Positions 38,513-46,968 of a stretch of DNA of 64,000 nt are shown piece after piece. The notes beneath the pieces were generated by a model, which worked only from the letters and a program-made list of their open reading frames with translations, was not told the DNA's origin and did not search any database. The position numbers and the translations under genes were made by a program. Position 1 is the first letter of the stretch; every line of letters starts with the position of its first letter. The DNA comes from Streptomyces mangrovisoli (GTDB lineage Bacteria; Actinomycetota; Actinomycetes; Streptomycetales; Streptomycetaceae). The stretch is taken from positions 1 to 64,000 of the forward strand of contig NZ_LAVA02000038.1 in assembly GCF_000974985.2 (NCBI RefSeq), in the 5' to 3' direction.

Positions 38513-39265
38513 TCAGCGGGCGAGGGCTGCCGCGTCCCCCATGACCACGACCGGACGGGCCGCCGGGTCGAGGGCCCTCAGGAGTTCCTTCATGTGCCGC
38601 TCGGAGACGCTGACGCAGCCGTGGGTGGCCCCGCCGTGGTCGACGTGCAGCCAGATGCCGCCGCCGCGGCGCGCGCCGAGCGGGCGGGTCCAGTCGAGCG
38701 GGGAGGTGCCGGGCTCGCGGTTGTAGTCGATGGCGACGACGTAGTCGAAGGACCCGGCGAGGGACTCCCCCTCGAAGCCCGTGCCGGGCGAGTGGAAGCC
38801 GTAGGAGTGGTGGTACGGCAGCCGGCTGCCGGGGTCGGCGAGCAGTCCGCCGGCGTCGGAGAGCGTGTAGACCCCGATCGGTGAGCGCAGGTCGCCGTCC
38901 ATGTGGTGGTCGGTCCAGCCCTTCAGGGCGTTGTGCGCGGGCCAGCTCGCGCCCGCCTTCCAGTCGGCGCCGGTGCGCCGGTAGAGCACGACCGTGGAGT
39001 CCGGGGAGTTCTTCCCGCGGCCGGTGACCACGACGGCCTGCCGGGTGGTGGCGGGGACGCGGGCCAGCGTCGCGGGGCCGAGGCCCGGTATCCCCCGGGG
39101 CGCCTCCGTGGCGGACGGGGTGGCCGACGGGGCCGCGGGCTGCCCGTGGGCGGGCGCCGGCGCGGTGCCCGCCGCGTCGCCCGGGAGCACCGCCGCCCCG
39201 CTGCCGCATCCCGCGAGGGCGAAGGACACGGCGAGCAGGGCGGCGGGGGACGTGCGTCTGATCAT
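38513..39265 (-). CDS. L,D-transpeptidase (YkuD)-fold lipoprotein
   Basis: A 250-residue secreted lipoprotein. The signal peptide ends in the lipobox LAGC (Cys near residue 20), followed by a Pro/Ala/Thr-rich linker (about 25-60). The YkuD domain has the conserved HVDHGGATHGCVSVSE with catalytic Cys217. Such domains make 3-3 peptidoglycan cross-links or attach proteins to the wall. The variant spacing and the opening VVVTG are those of the Streptomyces YkuD-like class, so transpeptidation is not proven. The ATG at 39265 is supported by the signal peptide. Confidence 0.87.
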   Translation of the reverse strand: MIRRTSPAALLAVSFALAGCGSGAAVLPGDAAGTAPAPAHGQPAAPSATPSATEAPRGIPGLGPATLARVPATTRQAVVVTGRGKNSPDSTVVLYRRTGADWKAGASWPAHNALKGWTDHHMDGDLRSPIGVYTLSDAGGLLADPGSRLPYHHSYGFHSPGTGFEGESLAGSFDYVVAIDYNREPGTSPLDWTRPLGARRGGGIWLHVDHGGATHGCVSVSERHMKELLRALDPAARPVVVMGDAAALAR

Positions 39266-39471
39266 GAGTCGACCTTGACCGGCAGTTGTCAGGAAGTCGT
39301 CAGGGCACGGCACCGGATCGGCGGCGCCGCACCGGCGCGGACCCGGCCGGAACCCGGCTGCGCCCCGGCCGGCGCACAGCCGCGCATCCCGGCCGGGGCG
39401 CAGCCGCACATCCGGCGCACCCCCGGGCCGGGGCCCTGTCGTCACATCCCGCCTGCCCGCCCGCGGCAGGC

Positions 39472-40890
39472 CTAGGCCTGGCTCGGCTTGCCCTTCGTGT
39501 ACAGCCACGTCTGGAACAGGCTGTCGAGATCCTTCCCCGATACCCGCTCGGAGAGCCGGACGAACTCCTCCGTCGTGCCGTGCCCGCCCCGGTGCTGCGT
39601 CGCCCAGGTGCGCAGGATGCGGAAGAACGCCTGGTCGCCGACTGCCGTGCGGAGTTCGTGCAGGGCCATGGCGCCGCGCGCGTAGACCGGGGTGCCGAAG
39701 ATGTTCTCGCCGCTGCCGGGGTCGGCGGGCGGGTAGGCCCACAGGTCGTCGCTCGCGGGGCGGGCATAGAGCTTGTCGAAGGTCTTCTGCGCGGTGGCGC
39801 CGCCGTGCTGCTCGCTGTAGAGCCACTCGGCGTAGGTCGCGAAGCCCTCGTTGAGCCAGATGTCCTTCCAGGTGGTGAGGGAGACGGAGTCGCCGAACCA
39901 CTGGTGGGCGTTCTCGTGGACGAGGGTGGCGAGGTCCGGTGCCGAGTCGTAGAGCGGTCGGCCCTGCGTCTCCAGGGCGTAGCCGACGTCCGCGTGGTCG
40001 ACGATGGACCCGGCGGCGCGGAACGGGTAGGGGCCGAACAGCTTGCTCTCCCACGCGAGGACCGACGGCAGCTTCTTGAGCACGGGGGCGGCCTTGGTGG
40101 CCTCGCGCGGGTCGACGGCGTTGTAGACCTGGATGCCGTCGCGGGTGGTGTATCGCTCGATGTCGAACTTCCCGATGGTGGCGGTGGCGAGGTAGGCGGC
40201 CATCGGCTCGGACTGGCGCCAGCGGTAGGTGGTCTGCCCGTGCGCGGTGTGCTTGCCGAGGTAGACGCCGTTGGAGACGGCGGCGCGGTTCGACGGCACG
40301 GTGATGGTGAAGTCGTACGACGACTTGTCCAGGGGGTGGTTGTTCGCGGGGAACCAGGTCATCGCGCCCTGCGGCTCGCCGGCGACGAAGGCGCCGTCGT
40401 CGGTGCGGATCCAGCCGTCCGCGGAGCCGTCGGGGTCGGTGACCTGCTTCGGGGTGCCGTTGTAGGCGACGGTGACCTTGAACTCCTGGCCCTTGTCGAG
40501 CGCGTGGTGCGGGGTGACGATCAGCTCCTGCCCGTCGCGCCGGTAGGCGGCCGTCGCCCGGTCCACGGTCAGGCGGGTGATCTTCAGGCCCTTGAAGTCG
40601 AGGTCGAAGCGGGTCAGGCGTTCGGTGGCGCGCGCGGTGATGACGGCGGTGCCGTCCAGGTGCTTGGCGGACGGCTCGTAACGGAGCGTCAGGCCGTAGT
40701 GCAGCACGTGGTAGCCGCCGTTGCCGGCCAGCGGGAAGTACGGGTCTCCGGCGCCGGCGGTGCCGGTCGTCCCGGCCGAGGCGGGGCTCGCGGCGGCGAG
40801 CAGGGCGGCGACGGCCACCGGGACGGTCGCGGCGACGGCGGGGCGGCGAGGACCGGCGGCGCGTCCGGCGGTCTGCCGACGGGGTGACAT
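39472..40890 (-). CDS. Secreted M1-family metallopeptidase
   Basis: A 472-residue secreted gluzincin with a Sec signal peptide (basic start SPRRQTAGRAAGPRR, hydrophobic core, ASA cleavage site near 39). The zinc site HENAH-X18-E is complete (HENAHQWFGDSV, LNEGFA). The GAMEN exopeptidase motif is replaced by GYALE, which keeps the key Glu. It lacks the large C-terminal domain of PepN. The ATG at 40890 has AAGGAG 11 bases upstream; a TAGTCT -10-like hexamer lies further upstream. It probably releases N-terminal amino acids from peptides outside the cell. Confidence 0.9.
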   Translation of the reverse strand: MSPRRQTAGRAAGPRRPAVAATVPVAVAALLAAASPASAGTTGTAGAGDPYFPLAGNGGYHVLHYGLTLRYEPSAKHLDGTAVITARATERLTRFDLDFKGLKITRLTVDRATAAYRRDGQELIVTPHHALDKGQEFKVTVAYNGTPKQVTDPDGSADGWIRTDDGAFVAGEPQGAMTWFPANNHPLDKSSYDFTITVPSNRAAVSNGVYLGKHTAHGQTTYRWRQSEPMAAYLATATIGKFDIERYTTRDGIQVYNAVDPREATKAAPVLKKLPSVLAWESKLFGPYPFRAAGSIVDHADVGYALETQGRPLYDSAPDLATLVHENAHQWFGDSVSLTTWKDIWLNEGFATYAEWLYSEQHGGATAQKTFDKLYARPASDDLWAYPPADPGSGENIFGTPVYARGAMALHELRTAVGDQAFFRILRTWATQHRGGHGTTEEFVRLSERVSGKDLDSLFQTWLYTKGKPSQA

Positions 40891-41081
40891 CACGTGCGCT
40901 CCTTGGGGGGGTGGCGAATGATCAAACGCCCACAGACTAGGCGTCCTTGCCACCCGAAAGCCGTCAGTACACGGTCAAGTTACGTGGCGTCACGAGGCCG
41001 GTCCGGTCACCGCGCGTAGGCTCGGGCCGCGTGGACGCCCCTGTCCGCGACCCTTTCTCCCCCGTCCGACGGAGGCCTCCC

Positions 41082-41432
41082 ATGCCCGTCCGCGTGCGCC
41101 GGATCCATGAACCGCCCGAGCCCGCGGACGGGGTCCGCGTCCTGGTCGACCGGCTGTGGCCGCGGGGCGTCTCCAAGGCCGCGGCGCACGTCGACGAGTG
41201 GCCCAAGGGCCTCACGCCGTCGACGGAGTTGCGCCGCTGGTACCACGCGGGCGAGGGGTCGTACGACGAGTTCGTACGGCGTTACGAGGCCGAGCTCGAC
41301 GCGCCCGAGGCCGCCGAACTCCTGGATCATGTCCGGGAGTTGGCGGCCTCGGGGCCGGTCACCCTGGTGACCGCGGTGAAGGAGCCGGAGCGCAGCCACG
41401 CCTCGGTGCTGGAGCGCCTGATCGCGGGGTGA
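41082..41432 (+). CDS. DUF488-family protein
   Basis: A 116-residue protein with the DUF488 signatures RVLVDRLWPRGVSK (about 20-33), WPKGLTPSTELRRWY and VTLVTAVKEPERSHA. Family function is uncertain; the Arg/Trp-rich motif is thought to form an active-site-like pocket. ATG at 41082 follows CGGAGG. It is a single-gene unit between two genes on the reverse strand. Confidence 0.9.
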   Translation: MPVRVRRIHEPPEPADGVRVLVDRLWPRGVSKAAAHVDEWPKGLTPSTELRRWYHAGEGSYDEFVRRYEAELDAPEAAELLDHVRELAASGPVTLVTAVKEPERSHASVLERLIAG

Positions 41433-41461
41433 CGCGCGGCCGGCGTGCGGTGGCTCGCGGT

Positions 41462-41569
41462 CGCCCTGCGGTGACGCGCCGCCGACGCGCGGCGGCCCTC
41501 AGCCGAGGTGTGGCGGCGCTGAGCCGCCCTGCGGTCACGGGCGGCCGACGTGCGGCGGCGCTCAGCCGA
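41462..41569. repeat. 63-bp-period direct repeat
   Basis: A 45-bp segment at 41462-41506 recurs at 41525-41569 with about five mismatches. The second copy overlaps the last codons and stop of the FAD-dehydrogenase gene, so the first looks like a duplicated gene end. Confidence 0.7.
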
Positions 41570-43235
41570 CCTGCCGTGCCGCCGCCCGGCCCGCCGCGCG
41601 GCCCGAGAAGAGGCAGCCGCCGAGGAACGTGCCCTCCAGCGCGTTGTAGCCGTGCACGCCGCCGCCGCCGAAGCCGGCCACCTCACCGGCCGCGTACAGC
41701 CCCTCGATCGGCGTGCCGTCGGCACCGAGGGCGCGCGCGTCGAGGTCGGTCTGGATGCCGCCGAGCGTCTTGCGGGTCAGGACGTGCAGCTTGACGCCGA
41801 TCAGCGGGCCGGCCTCCGGGTCCAGGATGCGGTGCGGGCTCGCGACCCGGCCGAGCCGGTCGCCGATGTAGCGGCGGGCGTTGCGGATGCCCTGGACCTG
41901 GGAGTCCTTGCTGTACGGGTTCTCCATCTGGAGGTCGCGGGCCTCGATCTGACGGCGCAGCGCCTCCGCGTCGAGGAGCGGCTTGTCGGTCAGCCCGTTC
42001 ATCTTCTCGACGAGCTTCTCCAGGGTGTCGGCGACGACGAAGTCGGCCCCGTTGCGCAGGAACGCCTGCACCGGCTCCGGCGCGCCCTTGCCGAGCAGGC
42101 GGCTGCGCAGCACGGCCCGGCGGTCCTTGGCGGTGATGTCCGGGTTCTGCTCGGAGCCCGACAACGCGAACTCCTTCTCCACGATCTTGCGGGTGAGGAT
42201 GAACCAGGAGTGGTCGAAGCCCGCGATGTCCTCGGTGGTGCGCAGGTGCTTGAGGGTGCCGAGGGTGTCGTAGCCGGGCAGGCACGGGTCGGGCAGGCGG
42301 CGGCCGAGCGCGTCGAACCAGAGCGAGGACGGGCCGGGCAGGATGCGGATGCCGTGGCCGGGCCAGATGGGGTCCCAGTTCTGGATGCCCTCGGTGTAGT
42401 GCCACATGCGGTCGCGGTTGACCAGCCGGGCGCCGGCCTCGGCGCTGATGTCGAGCATGCGCCCGTCGACGTAGGCGGGCACGCCCGTGACCATCTCCGC
42501 GGGCGGGGTGCCGAGCCGTTCGGGCCAGTAGCGGCGCACGATGTCGTGGTTGGCGCCGATGCCGCCGGAGGTCACGATCACGGCCTGCGCGGTCAGCTCG
42601 AACTCGCCGGCCTCCTCGCGGTTGGAGGAGACGCCGCGCGGGGAGTCGTCGGCGGCGAGCAACGTGCCGCGCACGCCGCACGCGACGCCGTCCTGGACGA
42701 CGAGTCCGTCGACGCGGTGGCGGTGGTGGAAGGTCAGCAGGCCGTCCTGTTCGGCCTGCCGGGCGTGGTTCACGAACGGCTCGACGACGCCGGTTCCGGT
42801 GCCCCAGGCGATGTGGAAGCGGGGCACGGAGTTGCCGTGGCCGTCCGCGCGCAGGTCGCCGCGCTCGGCCCAACCGACGGTCGGAAGCAGCGAGATGCCG
42901 TGGCCGGTGAGCCAGGAGCGCTTCTCGCCGGCCGCCCACTCGACGTAGGCGCGGGCCCAGCGCGAACCCCAGGAGTCCTCGTCGTCCAGACGGTCGAACT
43001 GCGCGCTGCCCTGCCAGTCGTTCCAGGCCAGTTCCAGCGAGTCCTTGATGCCGAGGCGCCGCTGCTCCGGCGAGTCGACGAGGAACAGCCCGCCGAAGGA
43101 CCAGAACGCCTGGCCGCCCAGGTTCTGGGCGTTCTCCTGCTCGACCAGGGCGACCCGCTTGCCCCGGCTGGTGAGTTCGTGCGCCGCGACCAGCCCGGCG
43201 AGGCCCGCTCCGACGACGATGACGTCCGCGTCCAT
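41562..43235 (-). CDS. FAD-binding dehydrogenase (fumarate reductase/3-ketosteroid dehydrogenase-like)
   Basis: A 557-residue flavoprotein. FAD motif VIVVGAGLAGLVAAHE (residues 5-20), GGQAFWSFGGLFLVDSPEQRR, TSGGIGANHD in the middle and GGGGVHGYNALEGTFLGGCLFSG at the C-terminus match the actinobacterial FAD_binding_2 dehydrogenases related to KstD. No signal peptide. The ATG at 43235 follows GGAAGGGAAAGGG. The TetR gene upstream on the same strand is probably its regulator; the two are separated by an 8-bp tandem repeat. A steroid-like or other cyclic ketone substrate is only a family guess. Confidence 0.88.
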   Translation of the reverse strand: MDADVIVVGAGLAGLVAAHELTSRGKRVALVEQENAQNLGGQAFWSFGGLFLVDSPEQRRLGIKDSLELAWNDWQGSAQFDRLDDEDSWGSRWARAYVEWAAGEKRSWLTGHGISLLPTVGWAERGDLRADGHGNSVPRFHIAWGTGTGVVEPFVNHARQAEQDGLLTFHHRHRVDGLVVQDGVACGVRGTLLAADDSPRGVSSNREEAGEFELTAQAVIVTSGGIGANHDIVRRYWPERLGTPPAEMVTGVPAYVDGRMLDISAEAGARLVNRDRMWHYTEGIQNWDPIWPGHGIRILPGPSSLWFDALGRRLPDPCLPGYDTLGTLKHLRTTEDIAGFDHSWFILTRKIVEKEFALSGSEQNPDITAKDRRAVLRSRLLGKGAPEPVQAFLRNGADFVVADTLEKLVEKMNGLTDKPLLDAEALRRQIEARDLQMENPYSKDSQVQGIRNARRYIGDRLGRVASPHRILDPEAGPLIGVKLHVLTRKTLGGIQTDLDARALGADGTPIEGLYAAGEVAGFGGGGVHGYNALEGTFLGGCLFSGRAAGRAAARQVG

Positions 43236-43261
43236 GACGACCCTTTCCCTTCCTCGGTCCT

Positions 43262-43341
43262 TGATGGCTCGATGACCCGATTGCCCGATGACTCGATTGC
43301 TTGATGACTCGATTGCTTGATTGCTCGGCGGCTCGACTGCT
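43262..43341. repeat. Tandem repeat, 8 bp x 10
   Basis: Ten consecutive octamers (consensus CGATTGCT, variants TGATGACT, CGATGACC, CGACTGCT) fill the spacer between the tetR stop and the FAD-dehydrogenase ribosome site. The unit is not a multiple of three, so it is not a relic of coding sequence. It lies in the untranslated spacer of a likely bicistronic mRNA. Confidence 0.9.
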
Positions 43342-43359
43342 CGATCCGCGTGATCGCGA

Positions 43360-44028
43360 TCAGTGCCCGGTGTCCGTGCGCGCGCCCTCGGTGAGCAGCG
43401 CGGTCAGCAGTTGTCCCAGCCAGGCGCGGGCGCGCTCCACGTCCTTGTCGAGGAGCAGCTGGGTGGTGACGCCGTCGTAGGCGGCGATCACGGCGTGCGC
43501 CGCCCCGTCGGCGCCGCCGAACACGGCGGGCAGCGCGGTGTGCCCCTGGGCCCGGCCGAGCCGCTCGGCGATCGCGCCCCGCAGCCGGGAGCGGTGCTCC
43601 AGCAGGGTCCGGGCGATCTCCGGGTCGCGCGCGGCGTGCACCAGGAAGTCGGTCTTCACCAGCAGCCAGTCGAGGTCGAGCAGGAGCACCTCGGTGACCC
43701 GGTCGACGGCGGCAGGCACGTCCAGGTCGGGGCCGTCCAGGGCGAGCGCCCCGGCCACCTGCTCGGCGATCACGTCGGCCCGCTGCCGGTAGAGGGCGAA
43801 GAACAGCTCGTCCAGGGTGGCGAAGTTGGAGTAGAAGGCGCCTCTGCTGTAGCCGGCGGCCTCGCAGACCTCCTCGATGGAGACCCTCCCGAAGCCCTTG
43901 GCGGCGAAGACGTCGAAGGCGGCGTCGAGCAGCTTGGCGCGGGTACGGACGCGCCGCTTGGTGACGCGCCCCGGCGTCGCCGCTGCCGCCTCGCCCGCGC
44001 TCGCCGGGTGCGTCGCGTCCACCGCCAT
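43360..44028 (-). CDS. TetR-family transcriptional regulator
   Basis: A 222-residue TetR repressor. HTH at about residues 30-75 (AFDVFAAKGFGRVSIEEVCEAAGYSRGAFYSNFATLDE, read in pieces) is canonical. The ATG at 44028 is chosen over an upstream in-frame ATG because the N-terminal extension would cover the operators; GGAGG lies 13 bases upstream. Two GATAC-N6-GTATC operators are immediately upstream, so autoregulation is expected. The FAD-dehydrogenase gene downstream on the same strand and the divergent alkB-like gene are likely targets. Confidence 0.9.
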   Translation of the reverse strand: MAVDATHPASAGEAAAATPGRVTKRRVRTRAKLLDAAFDVFAAKGFGRVSIEEVCEAAGYSRGAFYSNFATLDELFFALYRQRADVIAEQVAGALALDGPDLDVPAAVDRVTEVLLLDLDWLLVKTDFLVHAARDPEIARTLLEHRSRLRGAIAERLGRAQGHTALPAVFGGADGAAHAVIAAYDGVTTQLLLDKDVERARAWLGQLLTALLTEGARTDTGH

Positions 44029-44058
44029 CGTCCGGTCCCATCCTCCGCCGCCTCGTCG

Positions 44059-44091
44059 GATACGCGAATGTATCGGATACACCGGTGTATC
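44059..44091. promoter_or_regulatory. Two tandem TetR operators, GATAC-N6-GTATC
   Basis: GATACGCGAATGTATC (44059-44074) and the perfect 16-bp palindrome GATACACCGGTGTATC (44076-44091) have centres 17 bp apart, placing two dimers on nearly the same DNA face with a small twist. They lie between the divergent TetR and AlkB-like genes. Confidence 0.75.
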
Positions 44092-44180
44092 GAAAGGCTC
44101 CGGAAGCCCCTCGGGAGCGGTATCCACACCGCGCGAAGCAAAAGGGAACAGATTTTCGATTACGGGGTTACGCTGGACGC

Positions 44181-44807
44181 ATGACCACGCACCTCCAGGG
44201 CTCCCTCTTCGACCAGACGGACCGGCTGCGGCTCGGCCCCCTCGACGGCGTCCGCCGCACCGAGCTGGGCGCGGGCGCGTGGATCGACGTGCTGCCGGGC
44301 TGGCTGGCCGGCTCCGACCCGCTGTTCGAACAGCTGGCCGCCGAGGTCCCGTGGCGCGCCGAACGCCGCACGATGTACGACCACGTCGTCGACGTGCCGC
44401 GCCTGCTGGCCTCCTACGGCGCCGGGGACCCGCTGCCGCACCCCGTGCTCCCGGCCGCCCGTGAGGCGCTCTCCCGGCACTACGCCGACGAGCTGGGCGA
44501 GCCCTTCACCACGGCCGGGCTCTGCTATTACCGCGACGGGCGGGACAGCGTGGCCTGGCACGGCGACCGCATCGGGCGCGGCGCCCGCGAGGACACGATG
44601 GTCGCGATCCTCTCCGTGGGCGCCCCGCGCGACCTGCTGCTGCGGCCGGTGGGCGGCGGCCCCGCCGTACGGCGGCCGCTGGGCCACGGCGACCTCATCG
44701 TGATGGGCGGCTCCTGCCAGCGCACGTGGGAACACTGTGTGCCGAAGACCGCGCGGGGCGCGGGGCCGCGCATCAGCGTGCAGTTCCGGCCGCACGGCGT
44801 GCAGTGA
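44181..44807 (+). CDS. AlkB-like 2OG-Fe(II) dioxygenase
   Basis: A 208-residue member of the AlkB-like 2-oxoglutarate/iron oxygenases, which oxidatively demethylate alkylated bases or other substrates. The iron ligands are visible: WHGDRIG (His-x-Asp, about 133-139) and WEHCVPK (distal His, about 182), with the 2OG-binding Arg in RISVQFRP. The preceding YYRDGRDSVAWH is characteristic. The ATG at 44181 has little ribosome site, so the mRNA may be leaderless or start close by. The TetR operators 90 bases upstream may control it. Confidence 0.9.
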   Translation: MTTHLQGSLFDQTDRLRLGPLDGVRRTELGAGAWIDVLPGWLAGSDPLFEQLAAEVPWRAERRTMYDHVVDVPRLLASYGAGDPLPHPVLPAAREALSRHYADELGEPFTTAGLCYYRDGRDSVAWHGDRIGRGAREDTMVAILSVGAPRDLLLRPVGGGPAVRRPLGHGDLIVMGGSCQRTWEHCVPKTARGAGPRISVQFRPHGVQ

Positions 44808-44883
44808 GCCCACCCCGCGCCCGGCCCCGGGCGGTCTGCTTTGCTGTCCCCCGACGTGCAGCCGACAAGCGGGCGGGGAGATC

Positions 44884-45630
44884 ATGCAGGCGGACGTACA
44901 GCAGGTCGCGGACGACACCTATCTGGTGCACGGCAGCCACACCAACTGGGTGATCCTCAAGGACGGGGACGACGTCACCCTGATCGATACCGGCTATCCC
45001 GGCGACCGCGAACGGCTGCTCGCCTCGCTGGCCGAGGTGGGCGCCGCGCCCGAGGCGGTCACCGCCGTGCTCATCACGCACGCCCACAACGACCACCTCG
45101 GCTCCGCCGAGCATCTGCGCACCACCTACGGGACCCCCGTCCAGCTCCACGAGGCCGAAGTCCCGCACGCGCGCCGGGAGTTCCTCCAGCAGGTGTCCGT
45201 GGGCCAGGTGCTGCGGCAGGCGTGGCGGCCGGGCGTGCTGTCGTGGGTGCGGCACGTCATGAGCGTCGGCGGCACCGAACAACACCCCGTCGCGGCCCCG
45301 GAGGCGTTCGCGGCCGACGGCCCGCTCGACCTGCCCGGCCGGCCCGTGCCCGTGCACACCCCCGGACACACCAGCGGGCACGCCGTGTTCCACCTCCCCG
45401 CGATCGGCGCGGTGGTCTCCGGCGACGCGCTGGTCAGCGGTCACGCGACCTCGCGGCTCGCGGGACCGCAGCTGCTGCACGGCATGTTCCACCACGAACG
45501 CGAGCGCGCGCTGGGCTCGTTGGACACCATCGAGCGGCTCGACGGGGATCTGCTGCTGCCCGGCCACGGACCGGTCCACCGCGGATCGGTCCGCGAGGCG
45601 GCCGGGTTGGCCCGCGACCGGGCCAACTGA
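44884..45630 (+). CDS. MBL-fold metallo-hydrolase
   Basis: A 248-residue metallo-beta-lactamase-fold protein with the binuclear site motif THAHNDHLG (about 68-76), HTPGHTSGH (about 158-166), SGDALVSG and LLPGHGPVH at the C-terminus. The fold includes glyoxalase II, lactonases and esterases; the substrate is not evident. ATG at 44884 follows GGGGAG. It is co-oriented with the alkB-like gene (76-base gap). Confidence 0.92.
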   Translation: MQADVQQVADDTYLVHGSHTNWVILKDGDDVTLIDTGYPGDRERLLASLAEVGAAPEAVTAVLITHAHNDHLGSAEHLRTTYGTPVQLHEAEVPHARREFLQQVSVGQVLRQAWRPGVLSWVRHVMSVGGTEQHPVAAPEAFAADGPLDLPGRPVPVHTPGHTSGHAVFHLPAIGAVVSGDALVSGHATSRLAGPQLLHGMFHHERERALGSLDTIERLDGDLLLPGHGPVHRGSVREAAGLARDRAN

Positions 45631-45701
45631 GCGCACCGGCAGGCGCAGCGCCGGGGGACGCGGCCGATCACCGCTCCCCCGACGGGACTTAGGCTTCACC
45701 C

Positions 45702-46919
45702 ATGGCCTTGCACATCAGCGCCACCAATGCCGAGCACCCCGTGCTCCTGCTCGAACTGCCGTGGGACATACCGCTGGAGCGGTGGCCGGAGAAGCATCTG
45801 GTCCCGCTCCCGCGGGGCATCTCGCGGCACGTCGTGCGATACGCACGCGCGGGCGACGAGGTCATCGCGGTCAAGGAGCTGGCCGAGCGGCCCGCGGTGC
45901 GCGAGTACGGACTGCTGCGGGACCTGGACCGGCTCGGCATCCCGGCCGTCGACGCGCTGGCCGTCGTCACCGGGCGGGTCGACGCCGCGGGCGAGCCGCT
46001 GGAACCGGCGCTGATCACCCGGCACCTCGGCGGCTCCATGCCGTACCGCTCCATGTTCGAGACGACGCTGCGCCCGGCGACGATGCACCGGCTGATGGAC
46101 GCGCTGGCCGTGCTCCTCGTGCGGCTGCACCTCGCCGGGTTCGCGTGGGGCGACTGCTCCCTGTCCAACACCCTGTTCCGGCGCGACGCGGGCGCCTACG
46201 CCGCCTACCTCGTCGACGCGGAGACCGGGGAACTGCACCCACGGCTCAGCACCGGGCAGCGCGAGTACGACCTCGACCTGGCGCGGGTGAACATCAGCGG
46301 CGAGCTGCTCGACCTGGAGGCGTCCGGGGCGCTGCACCCCTCCGTCGACCCGATCGAGTTCGGCACGGAGATCTGCGCCCGCTACGGCTCCCTGTGGCAG
46401 GAGCTGACCCGTACGTCCGTCTATCCGGCGGGCAAGCACCACTACATGGAGCGCCGGATTCGCCGGCTGAACGACCTCGGCTTCGACGTCGCCGAGATGC
46501 AGATCGACCACTCCTCGCACGGCGACACGGTCACCTTCGTGCCGAAGGTCGTCGACGCCGGCCACCACCAGCGCCAGCTGCTCCGGCTGACCGGCCTGGA
46601 CGCCGAGGAGAACCAGGCCCGGCGGCTGCTGAACGACCTGGAGAGCTGGATGGCCACCCAGGACGACCGCGACGCCCGCCCGGAGGTCCTGGCCCACCGG
46701 TGGGTGCGGGACGTGTTCCGGCCGACCGTGCGGGCGGTCCCGGCCGAGCTGCGCGGCTCCATGGACGCGGCCGAGATCTACCACGAGCTGCTGGAGCACC
46801 GCTGGTACCTGTCCGAGCGGGCGCAGCACGACATCGGGCTGGACACGGCGGTCCAGGACTACATCGAGAACATCCTGCCGAAGGCGCGCGAGACCCTGGA
46901 GCCGACGGGACCGGAGTGA
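45702..46919 (+). CDS. DUF4032-family protein with kinase-like motif
   Basis: A 405-residue actinobacterial DUF4032 protein. The N-terminal half resembles a small-molecule/LPS-type kinase core: RHVVRYARAGDEVIAVKEL (possible ATP lysine, about 42-60) and AWGDCSLSNTLFRRD (catalytic-loop-like, about 148-162), then LVDAETGEL in place of DFG. The C-terminal half (DUF4032 proper) starts around 230. No substrate is known. ATG at 45702 is preceded only by ACCC, so a leaderless transcript is plausible. Confidence 0.82.
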   Translation: MALHISATNAEHPVLLLELPWDIPLERWPEKHLVPLPRGISRHVVRYARAGDEVIAVKELAERPAVREYGLLRDLDRLGIPAVDALAVVTGRVDAAGEPLEPALITRHLGGSMPYRSMFETTLRPATMHRLMDALAVLLVRLHLAGFAWGDCSLSNTLFRRDAGAYAAYLVDAETGELHPRLSTGQREYDLDLARVNISGELLDLEASGALHPSVDPIEFGTEICARYGSLWQELTRTSVYPAGKHHYMERRIRRLNDLGFDVAEMQIDHSSHGDTVTFVPKVVDAGHHQRQLLRLTGLDAEENQARRLLNDLESWMATQDDRDARPEVLAHRWVRDVFRPTVRAVPAELRGSMDAAEIYHELLEHRWYLSERAQHDIGLDTAVQDYIENILPKARETLEPTGPE

Positions 46920-46968
46920 GGCGGCGACAGCCTGCCCCTCGGAGTCGCGTGCGCCCGCCCGGCCGCGT

